The notes beneath the pieces were generated by a model that saw only the letters and a program-made list of their open reading frames with translations, ran no database searches and was not told the DNA's origin. The translations under genes were made by a program, and so were the position numbers. Positions 1-7,238 of a stretch of 64,000 bases of DNA are shown in pieces (the first letter of the stretch is position 1; every line of letters begins with the position of its first letter). This stretch comes from Anaerococcus jeddahensis (GTDB lineage: Bacteria; Bacillota; Clostridia; Tissierellales; Peptoniphilaceae), in NCBI RefSeq assembly GCF_001182725.1, contig NZ_CWHU01000005.1, forward strand, positions 248,001-312,000, in the 5' to 3' direction.

Positions 1-9
1 GGAGATCTT

Positions 10-546
10 ATGGATTATTACAAATTAAATGTATGTGGACTAGAAAGAAACTTACCAATTATTCAAATTTCAGATAATTTGAAAATTGCATCATTTGTTT
101 TGTTGGGAGATGCGGAGCTTGCAGAAAAAGCAGGTTTAGAACTTAGCAAAAAAGTTGATGCTGATATAATTCTTACAGCAGAAGCTAAGGGAATTTCCCT
201 TGCTCATGAAATTGCAAGAAATATAGGAGAAAAATCATTTGTGGTAGCAAGAAAATCTGAAAAAGCCTATATGAATGATCCGATAAATGTAGAAGTAAAT
301 TCAATTACAACAAAAAACACCCAAAAATTATTTTTGGACTTTAAAGATGTAGAAAAAATAAAAGGAAAAAAAATAGCCCTAGTCGATGATGTCATATCAA
401 CAGGGGAATCTATGAATGCCCTTGAAAGTTTAGTAGAAAAAGCAGGCGGAAAAGTTGTACAAAAACTTGCCATTCTTGCAGAAGGAGATGCAGCGGATAG
501 GGATGATATAATATTTTTAGAAAAACTTCCTATTTTTGAAATTTAA
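10..546 (+). CDS. Phosphoribosyltransferase family protein (adenine phosphoribosyltransferase-like)
   Basis: Likely a type I phosphoribosyltransferase that joins a purine base to PRPP in cytoplasmic salvage. The PRPP-binding motif IALVDDVISTGES is at residues 122-134, preceded by a purine-PRT-like segment (TAEAKGISLAHEIAR, 56-70) and an ARK motif near 80. Length (178 aa) fits the Apt/Xpt class. A GGAG ribosome binding site lies at bases 1-4, so the ATG is well supported. The gene ends just before a terminator that has been split by a small inserted element (585-755). Substrate (adenine, xanthine or other) cannot be fixed from sequence; this clostridial subgroup is often labelled simply as a phosphoribosyltransferase. 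Confidence 0.8.
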   Translation: MDYYKLNVCGLERNLPIIQISDNLKIASFVLLGDAELAEKAGLELSKKVDADIILTAEAKGISLAHEIARNIGEKSFVVARKSEKAYMNDPINVEVNSITTKNTQKLFLDFKDVEKIKGKKIALVDDVISTGESMNALESLVEKAGGKVVQKLAILAEGDAADRDDIIFLEKLPIFEI

Positions 547-584
547 TATAGAAATAACATTAAAAACTTCCATAAATTGGAAGT

Positions 585-755
585 CAGAGCGTAGACAAAG
601 TATGAATGTAGATAATATTTTATTTTAAAATAAAAATTAAGCTACGTACCATCTCGACTAAGTGAGTGAAACGAACGCACGGAGAGATCTCATGAGATTT
701 CTCGACTCACTACGTTCGCTCGAAATGGGCAAATTTTTAGTTTATCAACAGTCTG
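585..755 (+). mobile_element. Family A terminator-inserted MITE-like element, copy A1
   Basis: A 171-bp non-coding element begins CAGAGCGTAGACAAAG and ends TTTATCAACAGTCTG; the ends are imperfect inverted repeats (11 of 15 positions match). It is flanked by two identical 19-bp copies of a terminator hairpin, ACTTCCATAAATTGGAAGT, at 566-584 and 756-774. The interior carries a long imperfect palindrome centred on the ATCTCATGAGAT region near 685-705. A second copy in the opposite orientation, also 171 bp, is at 29587-29757. No ORF of note is inside. Interpretation as a transposon-like insertion with hairpin duplication is inference; the flanking repeats are seen directly. Confidence 0.75.
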
Positions 756-780
756 ACTTCCATAAATTGGAAGTTTTTTA
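756..780 (+). terminator. Rho-independent terminator, right-hand hairpin copy
   Basis: Stem ACTTCC / GGAAGT around loop ATAAATT, followed by TTTTTT. It terminates the phosphoribosyltransferase transcript. The identical left copy at 566-584 is followed by CAGAGC instead of a U-tract, so only this copy should work on the plus strand. Confidence 0.8.
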
Positions 781-792
781 TTGCAAATAAAA

Positions 793-816
793 AGCACTTA
801 TTGTAAAAATAAGTGC
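793..816 (-). terminator. Terminator of mntP overlapping its stop codon
   Basis: Inverted repeat AGCACTTA / TAAGTGCT around an AT-rich loop, followed on the minus strand by a T-rich run (790-780). The stem includes the mntP stop codon. Confidence 0.65.
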
Positions 817-1355
817 TCGATTAATATTTTTGTTCCTAGTATAATCAAAATTATTCCACCAATAAGCTCAGAAATTTGCTTGCTTCTCATTCCTAATTTA
901 TTTCCTATTTTAAAGGCTATTGATGAGAGGATAAAGGTTGTAAATCCTATTATTAAACTTGATGAAAAGATATTTACATCTAAAAATGCAAAGGAAACTC
1001 CGACTGCCATAGCATCAATGCTAGTTGCAATTCCTAGTGAAAAGAGGGATTTTAAACTTAAGCCGTGGCTTATTTCACAACTTGCATCTTTTGATTCCCT
1101 TATCATTTGAAAACCAATTATAAATAATAAAATAAAGGCAACCCAATGATCAATAGCTTTTATTGAATTTGCAAAGCTTGATGCTAGAAAATATCCGAGT
1201 ACGGGCATAAGACCTTGAAAAAATCCAAAACAAAGACCAATGCTAAGGGTATTTTTCATGCTCGTTTCTTTTATTTGAAGTCCTTGGCAGATGCTTGCTG
1301 CAAAAGCATCCATGCTAAGGCCTATTGCTAGTATTAAAATTGAAAAAAGACTCAT
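798..1355 (-). CDS. mntP: Putative manganese efflux pump MntP
   Basis: MntP (former DUF204/YebN) family integral membrane protein that exports Mn2+. Both family signature repeats are present, each with its conserved membrane Asp: LSMDAFAAS (residues 13-21) and ATSIDAMAVG (110-119). About six hydrophobic segments cover the 185 residues, the usual family size. I choose the ATG at 1355 because AGGAG sits 5 nt upstream on the minus strand; an ATG seven codons further upstream lacks a site. I see no yybP-ykoY Mn riboswitch in the short upstream region. It is monocistronic and converges on the phosphoribosyltransferase gene across element A1. Confidence 0.88.
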   Translation of the reverse strand: MSLFSILILAIGLSMDAFAASICQGLQIKETSMKNTLSIGLCFGFFQGLMPVLGYFLASSFANSIKAIDHWVAFILLFIIGFQMIRESKDASCEISHGLSLKSLFSLGIATSIDAMAVGVSFAFLDVNIFSSSLIIGFTTFILSSIAFKIGNKLGMRSKQISELIGGIILIILGTKILIEHLFLQ

Positions 1356-1419
1356 TACTACTCCTTTTTTTACCAAAAGTTATCAACTAAAAAACTATAC
1401 TTGATATTTTTATATAAGC

Positions 1420-1445
1420 AAATAGAAGGCCTTAGCCTTCTATTT
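1420..1445 (-). terminator. Hairpin at the end of the S41 peptidase gene
   Basis: AAATAGAAGGC / GCCTTCTATTT around a 4-nt loop, spanning the stop codon at 1432-1434. The following minus-strand sequence is AT-rich but not a clean U-tract, so termination may be imperfect. Confidence 0.5.
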
Positions 1446-2757
1446 CTATTATTTTTTGTATTATCGGTTGATCTTTTAAATCATCGTACCTGTTTGAATC
1501 TATACTTATATCTGGGTTTGTTTTTTCTATTTCATTTATATAACCTGATTCGGTTAGGCCTATTTCTTTTGGAAATCTTAAGACATAGCCTGAATTTGGT
1601 AAATCAATTTGCAAAGGATCTGTTCCGATTCCTCCACCGTTACTTTGACTTCCTACAAGACTTGCAAGTTTTGTTTCCTTACAAAAACTTGCAAGCATTT
1701 CAGCTGATGAATAAACTGTTGAATCAATTAGTAAATAAATATTTCCCTTAAATTTTATGGAATCTTCGCTTGGATTTATTTGCATTGGGTAGGTTGTGTA
1801 ATAGTCAAATTTTGAAAGAATTTCCTTGGTATCATTTGAAAAATTGCTGGAATTTAAAAATTCGCTCACACCTTCCTTGTATTTTTCTTGGCTTATTACT
1901 TTCTCGTTTAATTGGCCGTCTTTAATAAATGAATAATAATTTGTTGAGTATGGCTTTTCAATTATTAGGGGGAGAATAAAATCTTGCCAATATCTGGAAT
2001 CTCCTCCCGAATTTCCTCTTATATCAATAACCAAGGCTTTTTTATTTTTTATTTTTTTGAGATAAGATTTTAAGATTTTTTGATCTTTTGTGGAATAATC
2101 GTAATTTGTCATAGAATTTATCTTAAAATATCCTATATTTTTATCTATATCTTTTGTTTCTAGATTTTCTGTCTTAAATTCATTTGAATTATTCTTTGAT
2201 TTTCCAACTATATTATTTTTTTCGTTAGGCTTTGGCCCATTTTCATATTGGTTAAATTTTAAAAAGTCATTAATTTTTTTATTATCAAGACCATATCTTC
2301 TTCTTACATTTTCTTTTTCATATATATGGCTTAAATAATGGCGCCAGTCATTTTCTGGCATTTTATAATAAGTTATATACATTTCAACTGCTTGGTTTTG
2401 GTCAATTATTTGTGTGTGGTCGTTGTTAAGCTCATACAAAATTTTATTCATTCTCAAAGCAAAATCCACATCATTTTTTGAATTTCCAATATATTTTTTG
2501 AAATCTTCTTTTTTGCCTAGCCAATCAATACCATTTATTTTCTTATTTATATCAAAATAAGGATAGTAAGTTTCCAAAATATTGTAGGCGTATTCAAAAT
2601 CTTCTATATATTCATCCTTTGTTAAGTCTTTCATTTCTTTTTCTTCAAGGCTTGGAAGATTGATTTTATCAGCATTTTTGGGGCTAGTAAAATTCAAAAA
2701 AGCAAGAATTAATAAAATTGAAATGATAGCAAAGGGAAAAAGTCTTCTTTTTTTCAT
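1432..2757 (-). CDS. Membrane-anchored S41 family peptidase
   Basis: A C-terminal-processing/Tsp-type serine peptidase. An uncleaved N-terminal anchor (residues 7-24, no lipobox Cys) puts the enzyme outside the membrane. The S41 core lies in the C-terminal half: ALVIDIRGNSGG (241-252) is the substrate-strand/oxyanion region and VYSSAEMLA (348-356) contains the likely catalytic Ser351; GSQSNGGGIG follows. Residues 40-200 form a helical region typical of the group with no PDZ domain that I can recognise. It starts 44 nt downstream of the mnmM stop, so it may be the last gene of that cluster or have its own promoter. Substrate is unknown. Confidence 0.82.
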   Translation of the reverse strand: MKKRRLFPFAIISILLILAFLNFTSPKNADKINLPSLEEKEMKDLTKDEYIEDFEYAYNILETYYPYFDINKKINGIDWLGKKEDFKKYIGNSKNDVDFALRMNKILYELNNDHTQIIDQNQAVEMYITYYKMPENDWRHYLSHIYEKENVRRRYGLDNKKINDFLKFNQYENGPKPNEKNNIVGKSKNNSNEFKTENLETKDIDKNIGYFKINSMTNYDYSTKDQKILKSYLKKIKNKKALVIDIRGNSGGDSRYWQDFILPLIIEKPYSTNYYSFIKDGQLNEKVISQEKYKEGVSEFLNSSNFSNDTKEILSKFDYYTTYPMQINPSEDSIKFKGNIYLLIDSTVYSSAEMLASFCKETKLASLVGSQSNGGGIGTDPLQIDLPNSGYVLRFPKEIGLTESGYINEIEKTNPDISIDSNRYDDLKDQPIIQKIIEIEG

Positions 2758-2801
2758 CTAATTATCCTTTCCTTTTTAATTATAACAAATAATATTTTAA
2801 C

Positions 2802-3365
2802 TTACACTTTTCTTATAGAAATTAAGAAGGGAGGGGTGTTAATTTGATTGAAAAAATCATATTTTATAAGTTGAAATTTTTTTTGGTCCAAATTTTTTAG
2901 AAAATCACCAACATATAAAGCCTCGTTTTTGCCAGCTTCATGGCCTGGATAAAAAGTTATTAGGATTAGGCCTTTTTCATTTAAAAGATTTAAAGCCGAT
3001 TCTAGAGATTTTATGACAGACTTATAATTTGTTGTAATTGACTTATCTCCTTTTGGCAAAAATCCTAAATTATAGATAAAAAGGTCGATTTTTTCTCCTA
3101 TATATTTTTCAATATTTTTATGATCATCTAGGATAAATTTAAAATTTTCCCTTTGACCTATAAGTTTTTGGCATCTTTCTTGTGAAAGTTTTTGTATATC
3201 AAAGGCATACAAAATTTTTGGATTTTTCTTATCCAAAATAAACTTTGAATCCTTTCCGTTTCCTGCAGTCATATCGCAGGCCCTTATATTATTCTCAACC
3301 CTGTTTTCTATCAAATAATGGGAAAGTTTTACCGGATTATTTATAATTTCATCAGTATATATCAT
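2802..3365 (-). CDS. mnmM: tRNA U34 methyltransferase MnmM (YtqB family)
   Basis: Class I SAM-dependent methyltransferase of the former rRNA-methylase-like YtqB family, shown in other Firmicutes to turn nm5s2U34 into mnm5s2U34 in tRNA. The SAM motif I is ACDMTAGNGKDS (29-40), and the family signature NLGFLPKGDKSI is at 99-110. Length 187 aa is normal. The start overlaps the end of the ImmA-like gene by 14 nt, so translation is probably coupled and it is co-transcribed with the XRE/ImmA pair, an unexpected partner for a regulator module. Confidence 0.85.
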   Translation of the reverse strand: MIYTDEIINNPVKLSHYLIENRVENNIRACDMTAGNGKDSKFILDKKNPKILYAFDIQKLSQERCQKLIGQRENFKFILDDHKNIEKYIGEKIDLFIYNLGFLPKGDKSITTNYKSVIKSLESALNLLNEKGLILITFYPGHEAGKNEALYVGDFLKNLDQKKFQLIKYDFFNQINTPPFLISIRKV

Positions 3366-3903
3366 GATTTCTTATATCCTTTCCGTTAATATCCTTAAAA
3401 AATCTAGAATCTGCTTCTTCTTTTTTGATTTTCATCCCCATTCTGTGCATTTCATTTAATTTGAAAATCATAAGATTTACATTTACATCATACATAGAGG
3501 CTAGCTGATTGTAGGTGTAGCCTTCTTTTATATCATTTATAAGTTCTTTCTCATCCAAAAGAAGATGGGCTGCAAAAATATTTGCACACAATTCCATTTC
3601 GCTATTTATATCAAAAAGTTCGTATTCAATCAAATTTTCATTTTTTGCCATGTCCCTGTGATAAAGGTCATGGCCTAATTCGTGAGCAAAAACCATATTT
3701 TGAATTCTTCTGTCAACAAAGGGATTGTAAAAGACAAAAGAATTTCTTTTTATAATTTTGTACATGCCCAAAAGCTTTGTATTTTCCTTAAAAGCAATTA
3801 TATTTACCCCTCTTTGAATTAAAATTTCTCTTGGATCTCGGCTGTCATATTTTTTTATTAATTTTTTTACATCATCAAAAATTTGATCGTAGAAAAAAGA
3901 CAT
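3352..3903 (-). CDS. ImmA/IrrE family metallopeptidase
   Basis: Zinc peptidase with HELGH at residues 74-78 and the downstream ligand region MELCANIFAAHLL (103-115), the arrangement of ImmA (ICEBs1) and IrrE (Deinococcus). Family members cleave or destabilise a cognate XRE repressor after a stress signal. Here the partner is the XRE gene 7 nt upstream in the same operon. At 183 aa it is a stand-alone protease domain plus a short C-terminal tail. No integrase, excisionase or phage gene is near, so this looks like a resident chromosomal regulator rather than part of a mobile element. That it cleaves the neighbouring repressor is inference. Confidence 0.85.
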   Translation of the reverse strand: MSFFYDQIFDDVKKLIKKYDSRDPREILIQRGVNIIAFKENTKLLGMYKIIKRNSFVFYNPFVDRRIQNMVFAHELGHDLYHRDMAKNENLIEYELFDINSEMELCANIFAAHLLLDEKELINDIKEGYTYNQLASMYDVNVNLMIFKLNEMHRMGMKIKKEEADSRFFKDINGKDIRNHDIY

Positions 3904-3910
3904 AATTCAC

Positions 3911-4309
3911 CTAATCTTTGTGAGTATTGTATTTTTTATTTTTATTTTTGGCAATATAGTAGGCCTCTTGAATAGAATCAAGAATTGCTTTTTTATCTTC
4001 CTCATCTATTTCTCCACCAGCCATAAGGCCGATTACACCATCAACCATTTCCTTTGCATCCCTTGCTCCCTTGTAGCCGTATTTTTCTCTGGCATTAAGA
4101 ATAAAATTATCCTCATCAGTTACAAGATAATCGTGACTAGTATCTAAAACTTCTGCAAGCTTATCATAAATTTTCCTATATCTTGGTTTTGATTCTCCCA
4201 TTTCATATCTTGAAATAGTTTTTAAAGAAACGCCAACAAGCTTTGCAAGCTCTTCTTGGGTTAAATTTTTATTTTCACGAAGTTGTCTTAACTTAGGTCC
4301 AAAACTCAT
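3911..4309 (-). CDS. XRE family transcriptional regulator
   Basis: N-terminal helix-turn-helix of the Cro/CI type (residues about 8-60; motif LTQEELAKLVGVSLKTISRY) followed by an acidic C-terminal region of about 70 residues. I place the start at the ATG at 4309, which has AAAGGAG just upstream; an in-frame ATG seven codons earlier has none. It is transcribed divergently from dinB and is followed by an ImmA/IrrE protease. Three GACATTAA-type repeats in the 140-nt divergent region are its likely operators, so the protein probably represses both dinB and itself. This is inferred from arrangement; binding has not been shown here. Confidence 0.85.
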   Translation of the reverse strand: MSFGPKLRQLRENKNLTQEELAKLVGVSLKTISRYEMGESKPRYRKIYDKLAEVLDTSHDYLVTDEDNFILNAREKYGYKGARDAKEMVDGVIGLMAGGEIDEEDKKAILDSIQEAYYIAKNKNKKYNTHKD

Positions 4310-4344
4310 ATTTTCTCCTTTAATAGACACTCAAAGGCTTTTAC

Positions 4345-4407
4345 GACATTAAAAGTCTTGACAAAAGACATTAAGCGTCTTAAAATTTAATTAAGTCATT
4401 TAATGTC
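4345..4407. promoter_or_regulatory. Three operator-like 13-bp repeats between XRE regulator and dinB
   Basis: GACATTAAAAGTC (4345-4357), GACATTAAGCGTC (4367-4379) and, on the minus strand, GACATTAAATGAC (4395-4407). The first two start exactly 22 bp apart, two helical turns. The second lies wholly between the -35 and -10 of the dinB promoter. The third overlaps the expected start region of the divergent promoter. The GAC..GTC dyads fit a dimeric HTH repressor, most likely the XRE protein. Confidence 0.65.
4358..4386 (+). promoter_or_regulatory. Sigma-A-type promoter of dinB
   Basis: TTGACA (4358-4363), 17-bp spacer, TAAAAT (4381-4386). The spacer holds the second operator-like repeat, so repressor binding would block RNA polymerase directly. 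Confidence 0.7.
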
Positions 4408-4410
4408 ATA

Positions 4411-4438
4411 ATTATACGTTATTAGTCATTTAGTTCAA
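4411..4438 (-). promoter_or_regulatory. Probable promoter of the XRE-ImmA-MnmM operon
   Basis: On the minus strand TTGAAC (4438-4433), 16-bp spacer, TATAAT (4416-4411). The start point should fall in the third operator-like repeat, which suggests autoregulation. Confidence 0.5.
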
Positions 4439-4448
4439 GGAGGGAAAA

Positions 4449-5687
4449 ATGATTAGAACAATCCTACATTCAGATATGAATTCTTGCTACGCATCAATCG
4501 AAGCTAAATTAAATCCACAATTAAAAAACAAGGCAATGGCAGTTGCAGGCGATCCAAAAAATAGGCACGGGATAATTCTTGCAAAAAGTCAAGAAGCAAA
4601 AATTATGGGAGTAAAAACGGGAGAGGCAATTTGGCAGGCAAAAATTAAATGTCCAAATTTAATTTTAGTTCCTCCTCACTATGAAAAATATTTAGAATTT
4701 TCAAGAAAGGCAAGAAAAATTTATTATTCCTATACAAATAGGGTTGAGCCCTTTGGTCTTGATGAATGTTGGCTTGATGTAAGCGAAAGTTTAAAACTTT
4801 TTGGAAATGGAGAAGAAATTGCTGGTCAAATAAGAGAAAGGATGAAAAAAGAATTGGGAATTACTGTAAGCGTTGGAGTTTCATTTAATAAAATATTTGC
4901 AAAACTTGGTTCAGATTTAAAAAAACCTGACGCAACGACCGTGATAAAAAAAGAAAATTTCAAAGAAATAGTTTGGCCCTTGGATATTTCTTCTATAATT
5001 GGGATAGGAAAGGCAACAAAAAGAAAATTAAATGGAATAGGAATTTACACTTTGGGCGATCTTGCAAAAACAGATTCTGATGCAATAAGAGGAATTTTGG
5101 GAATAAATGGACTTTATTTGTGGCAATATGCAAATGGTCTTGACGATAGGCCGGTAAAAGATTATTCCTACAGGGAAGTAATAAAAACCATAGGAAATTC
5201 ATCAACTCTTGTTGAAGACTTATATACAAATGAGGAAGTCTATAATATTTTTCAAATTTTGGCATTAAATGTTTCAAAAAGACTTAGGGAAGCAAAACTT
5301 TCTTCAATGGGAGTTAAAATTTTTATAAGAGACAATAATTTGTTTTCTTTTGAATTTCAAATGCCAATAAATAATCCAACCCAATCATCCATAATTCTTT
5401 CAGAAAAAGCCATAGAACTTTTTAAGAAAAAATACAAGTGGAACTTTCCCATAAGGGCACTAGGAATTAGGGCAATAAATTTAGTAGACGAAAAAATCCC
5501 AGCCCAAACTGACATATTTTCAGATTATAAAAAAATAGTAAAAAAAGAAAAAATAGACAAGGTTATTTATGATATAAGAAAAAAATACGACAAAAATGTT
5601 TTGACTTTTGCCTCATTAAAAAATAACAAAAAATTTCCAAAAGACAAAACAGAAATAGTAACCCTTCCAAATGGAAGAATTAGATAA
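4449..5687 (+). CDS. dinB: Y-family DNA polymerase (DinB/UmuC type, DNA polymerase IV)
   Basis: Translesion DNA polymerase acting at damaged replication forks. Catalytic carboxylates are Asp9 (HSDMNSCYAS) and Asp105-Glu106 (FGLDECWLDVS). A helix-hairpin-helix thumb (IIGIGKATKRKLNGIGIYTLGDL) precedes the little-finger domain, and QTDIFS about 55 residues from the C-terminus resembles a beta-clamp-binding motif. Length 412 aa is normal for the Gram-positive group. A strong AAGGAGGG site lies 6 nt before ATG. It is transcribed from a canonical promoter overlapped by operator-like repeats next to an XRE/ImmA pair, which suggests damage-inducible expression without LexA; I see no good LexA box here. 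Confidence 0.9.
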   Translation: MIRTILHSDMNSCYASIEAKLNPQLKNKAMAVAGDPKNRHGIILAKSQEAKIMGVKTGEAIWQAKIKCPNLILVPPHYEKYLEFSRKARKIYYSYTNRVEPFGLDECWLDVSESLKLFGNGEEIAGQIRERMKKELGITVSVGVSFNKIFAKLGSDLKKPDATTVIKKENFKEIVWPLDISSIIGIGKATKRKLNGIGIYTLGDLAKTDSDAIRGILGINGLYLWQYANGLDDRPVKDYSYREVIKTIGNSSTLVEDLYTNEEVYNIFQILALNVSKRLREAKLSSMGVKIFIRDNNLFSFEFQMPINNPTQSSIILSEKAIELFKKKYKWNFPIRALGIRAINLVDEKIPAQTDIFSDYKKIVKKEKIDKVIYDIRKKYDKNVLTFASLKNNKKFPKDKTEIVTLPNGRIR

Positions 5688-5712
5688 ATAGGATTTATAT
5701 CCTATTTTTTAT
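5687..5712 (+). terminator. Terminator of dinB
   Basis: AATAGGAT / ATCCTATT around TTAT, overlapping the stop codon and followed by TTTTATT. Confidence 0.75.
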
Positions 5713-5740
5713 TGATAAATTGAAAAAAATATATATAGAC

Positions 5741-5785
5741 GAAAAAAGTTTCTGCTTAGTTTTTATCTAATTAGAAACTTTTTTC
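5741..5785 (-). terminator. Terminator of the VOC-family gene
   Basis: GAAAAAAGTTTCT / AGAAACTTTTTTC around a 19-nt loop, ten nucleotides downstream of the minus-strand gene. The A/T-rich arms supply a U-tract in either direction. Confidence 0.6.
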
Positions 5786-5794
5786 AAAAAAATT

Positions 5795-6202
5795 TTACTC
5801 ATTATCAACTGTAGCAATAATTTGCCAAAAAACCATGTACTTATCTATCAAGGTTGTAAATAATAACTTATTAATTCTTTGAGGTTGCATCAAAACTTTA
5901 GATTCTTGTTTTAATTTTGAATAAGCCTTATATAAATTTTCACTATTTGTTTCTATTACTACTCTTCCGTTATTTCCGCTAACCCAATTTTTGTCATCGG
6001 TAGTGTCAAATAGGTATACATTATTCCCATAAATTTCTAATTTTGAATTATAAATCCTATCTCTAACTTCTTTTGGGAAATTATACATTTCAAAATCAGA
6101 ATATCTGATTAATTTATGAGGTGGATCAAGTTCAAAAATATCGCAATAATATTTTATCGCTTCCAAACATTTTCCATTTTTAAATGATAAGCCAACTGCC
6201 AT
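5795..6202 (-). CDS. VOC superfamily (PhnB/glyoxalase-like) protein
   Basis: A 135-residue single-domain protein with the betaalphabetabetabeta pattern of the vicinal oxygen chelate superfamily. The N-terminal segment resembles PhnB-like proteins (GKCLEAIKYYCDIFEL, residues 10-25, then ...LEIYGNNVYLFDTTDD around 54-70), and the C-terminal half repeats the fold (VVIETNSENLYKAYSKL). The usual acidic and His metal ligands are not obvious, so it may not be an active metalloenzyme. An AAAGGAATTA site precedes the ATG. It is monocistronic and convergent with dinB. Function unknown. Confidence 0.6.
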   Translation of the reverse strand: MAVGLSFKNGKCLEAIKYYCDIFELDPPHKLIRYSDFEMYNFPKEVRDRIYNSKLEIYGNNVYLFDTTDDKNWVSGNNGRVVIETNSENLYKAYSKLKQESKVLMQPQRINKLLFTTLIDKYMVFWQIIATVDNE

Positions 6203-6292
6203 AATAATTCCTTTCTTTATTTAAATTTAACATAAAGGTATAATAAATTCAAGATAATAAATTATGAAAAAAAAATAAAATTGGAGGCGAAA

Positions 6293-7237
6293 ATGAAAAT
6301 TTCTTTAATTGATCCTTTAATTGTTGATGATAAAATAATTAAAAAGCACAAGAAAAAAATTGAGGCTTTGGGCCATGAATTTGAATATTTTGAAAAAAGT
6401 GCATCTTCTGATGATGAAATTATTGAAAGATTGAAAGACAGTGATGTTGCTATTATTACTAATAATAAATTTTCAAAAGATGTTATTGATAATACGGATT
6501 TAAAATTGGTTGACGTAGCTTTTACTGGTTTTAATCATGTTGATATTGAGGCTTGTAATGAAAATGATATTATAGTTGAAAATGCAAGCGGATATTCTGA
6601 CGATTCTGTGGCTGAGCTTGTTATTGGCCTTACAATTTCTATAATGAGAAAATTTGATCAAAATAAAAAAAATATGTTTGAAGATGAATCTTTTAATCTG
6701 CTTGGTCAAATTATTAGGGGAAAAACTGTTGGAATTATTGGTACTGGAAAAATTGGTACAAGAGTTATTGAATTGTTTAAGGCTTTTGGTGCAAATATTT
6801 TGGCCTACAGTCGAAGTGAAAAGGAAAATGTTAAAAATCTTGGGGCAAAATATGTAAGCCTTGATGAGCTTTTGAAAAATTCTGATATTGTTTCTATTCA
6901 CCTTCCTCAAAATGAAAAAACTATTGGATTTATTGGAAAAAATGAGCTTGATCTTATGAAAGATAAGGCGATTTTAATTAATTGTGCAAGAGGTCCTATT
7001 GTTGACAATGATTATTTGGCAAAATTATTGAATGAAGATAAGTTAAGAGCTGGAATTGATGTTTTTGATATGGAGCCTCCAATTGAGGCGGACTATCCTT
7101 TAAGAAATGCAAAAAACGTCCTTCTTACAAATCATGTTGGATTTTTCACTCAAGAAGCTATGGATATAAGGTGCGAAATTGTTTTTGACAACTTGTATAA
7201 GTTTCTTGATGGAAAAATTGTAAATAGAGTGAATTAA
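6293..7237 (+). CDS. D-isomer specific 2-hydroxyacid dehydrogenase
   Basis: NAD(P)-dependent oxidoreductase interconverting a 2-oxoacid and a D-2-hydroxyacid. The Rossmann motif GIIGTGKIGTRVIELF is near residues 145-160; the catalytic triad can be seen as Arg in NCARGPIVD, Glu in IDVFDMEPP and His in TNHVGFF. At 314 aa it has the usual length. The ATG at 6293 follows GGAGG by 5 nt; an upstream in-frame TTG overlaps that site and is rejected. It leads an operon with uridine kinase, GlgB, an unknown protein and ApbE. Substrate (glycerate/hydroxypyruvate, lactate or other) cannot be assigned. Confidence 0.85.
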   Translation: MKISLIDPLIVDDKIIKKHKKKIEALGHEFEYFEKSASSDDEIIERLKDSDVAIITNNKFSKDVIDNTDLKLVDVAFTGFNHVDIEACNENDIIVENASGYSDDSVAELVIGLTISIMRKFDQNKKNMFEDESFNLLGQIIRGKTVGIIGTGKIGTRVIELFKAFGANILAYSRSEKENVKNLGAKYVSLDELLKNSDIVSIHLPQNEKTIGFIGKNELDLMKDKAILINCARGPIVDNDYLAKLLNEDKLRAGIDVFDMEPPIEADYPLRNAKNVLLTNHVGFFTQEAMDIRCEIVFDNLYKFLDGKIVNRVN

Positions 7238-7238
7238 T

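Noticed and set aside
566-784. Interpretation of the A/B elements as tandem double terminators
   Set aside because: The two hairpins at each locus are separated by a conserved-length interior with shared ends found at other loci, which simple tandem terminators would not show.
781-1110. Plus-strand ORF opposite mntP
   Set aside because: It is a mirror frame of a well-supported membrane protein gene and has no family resemblance.
1401-1751. Plus-strand Leu/Phe-rich ORF opposite the S41 peptidase
   Set aside because: Shadow of the minus-strand gene; begins in that gene's terminator region.
3352-4309. XRE plus ImmA as part of an integrative element or prophage
   Set aside because: No integrase, excisionase, relaxase, phage gene or attachment repeat is near; neighbours are chromosomal core genes.
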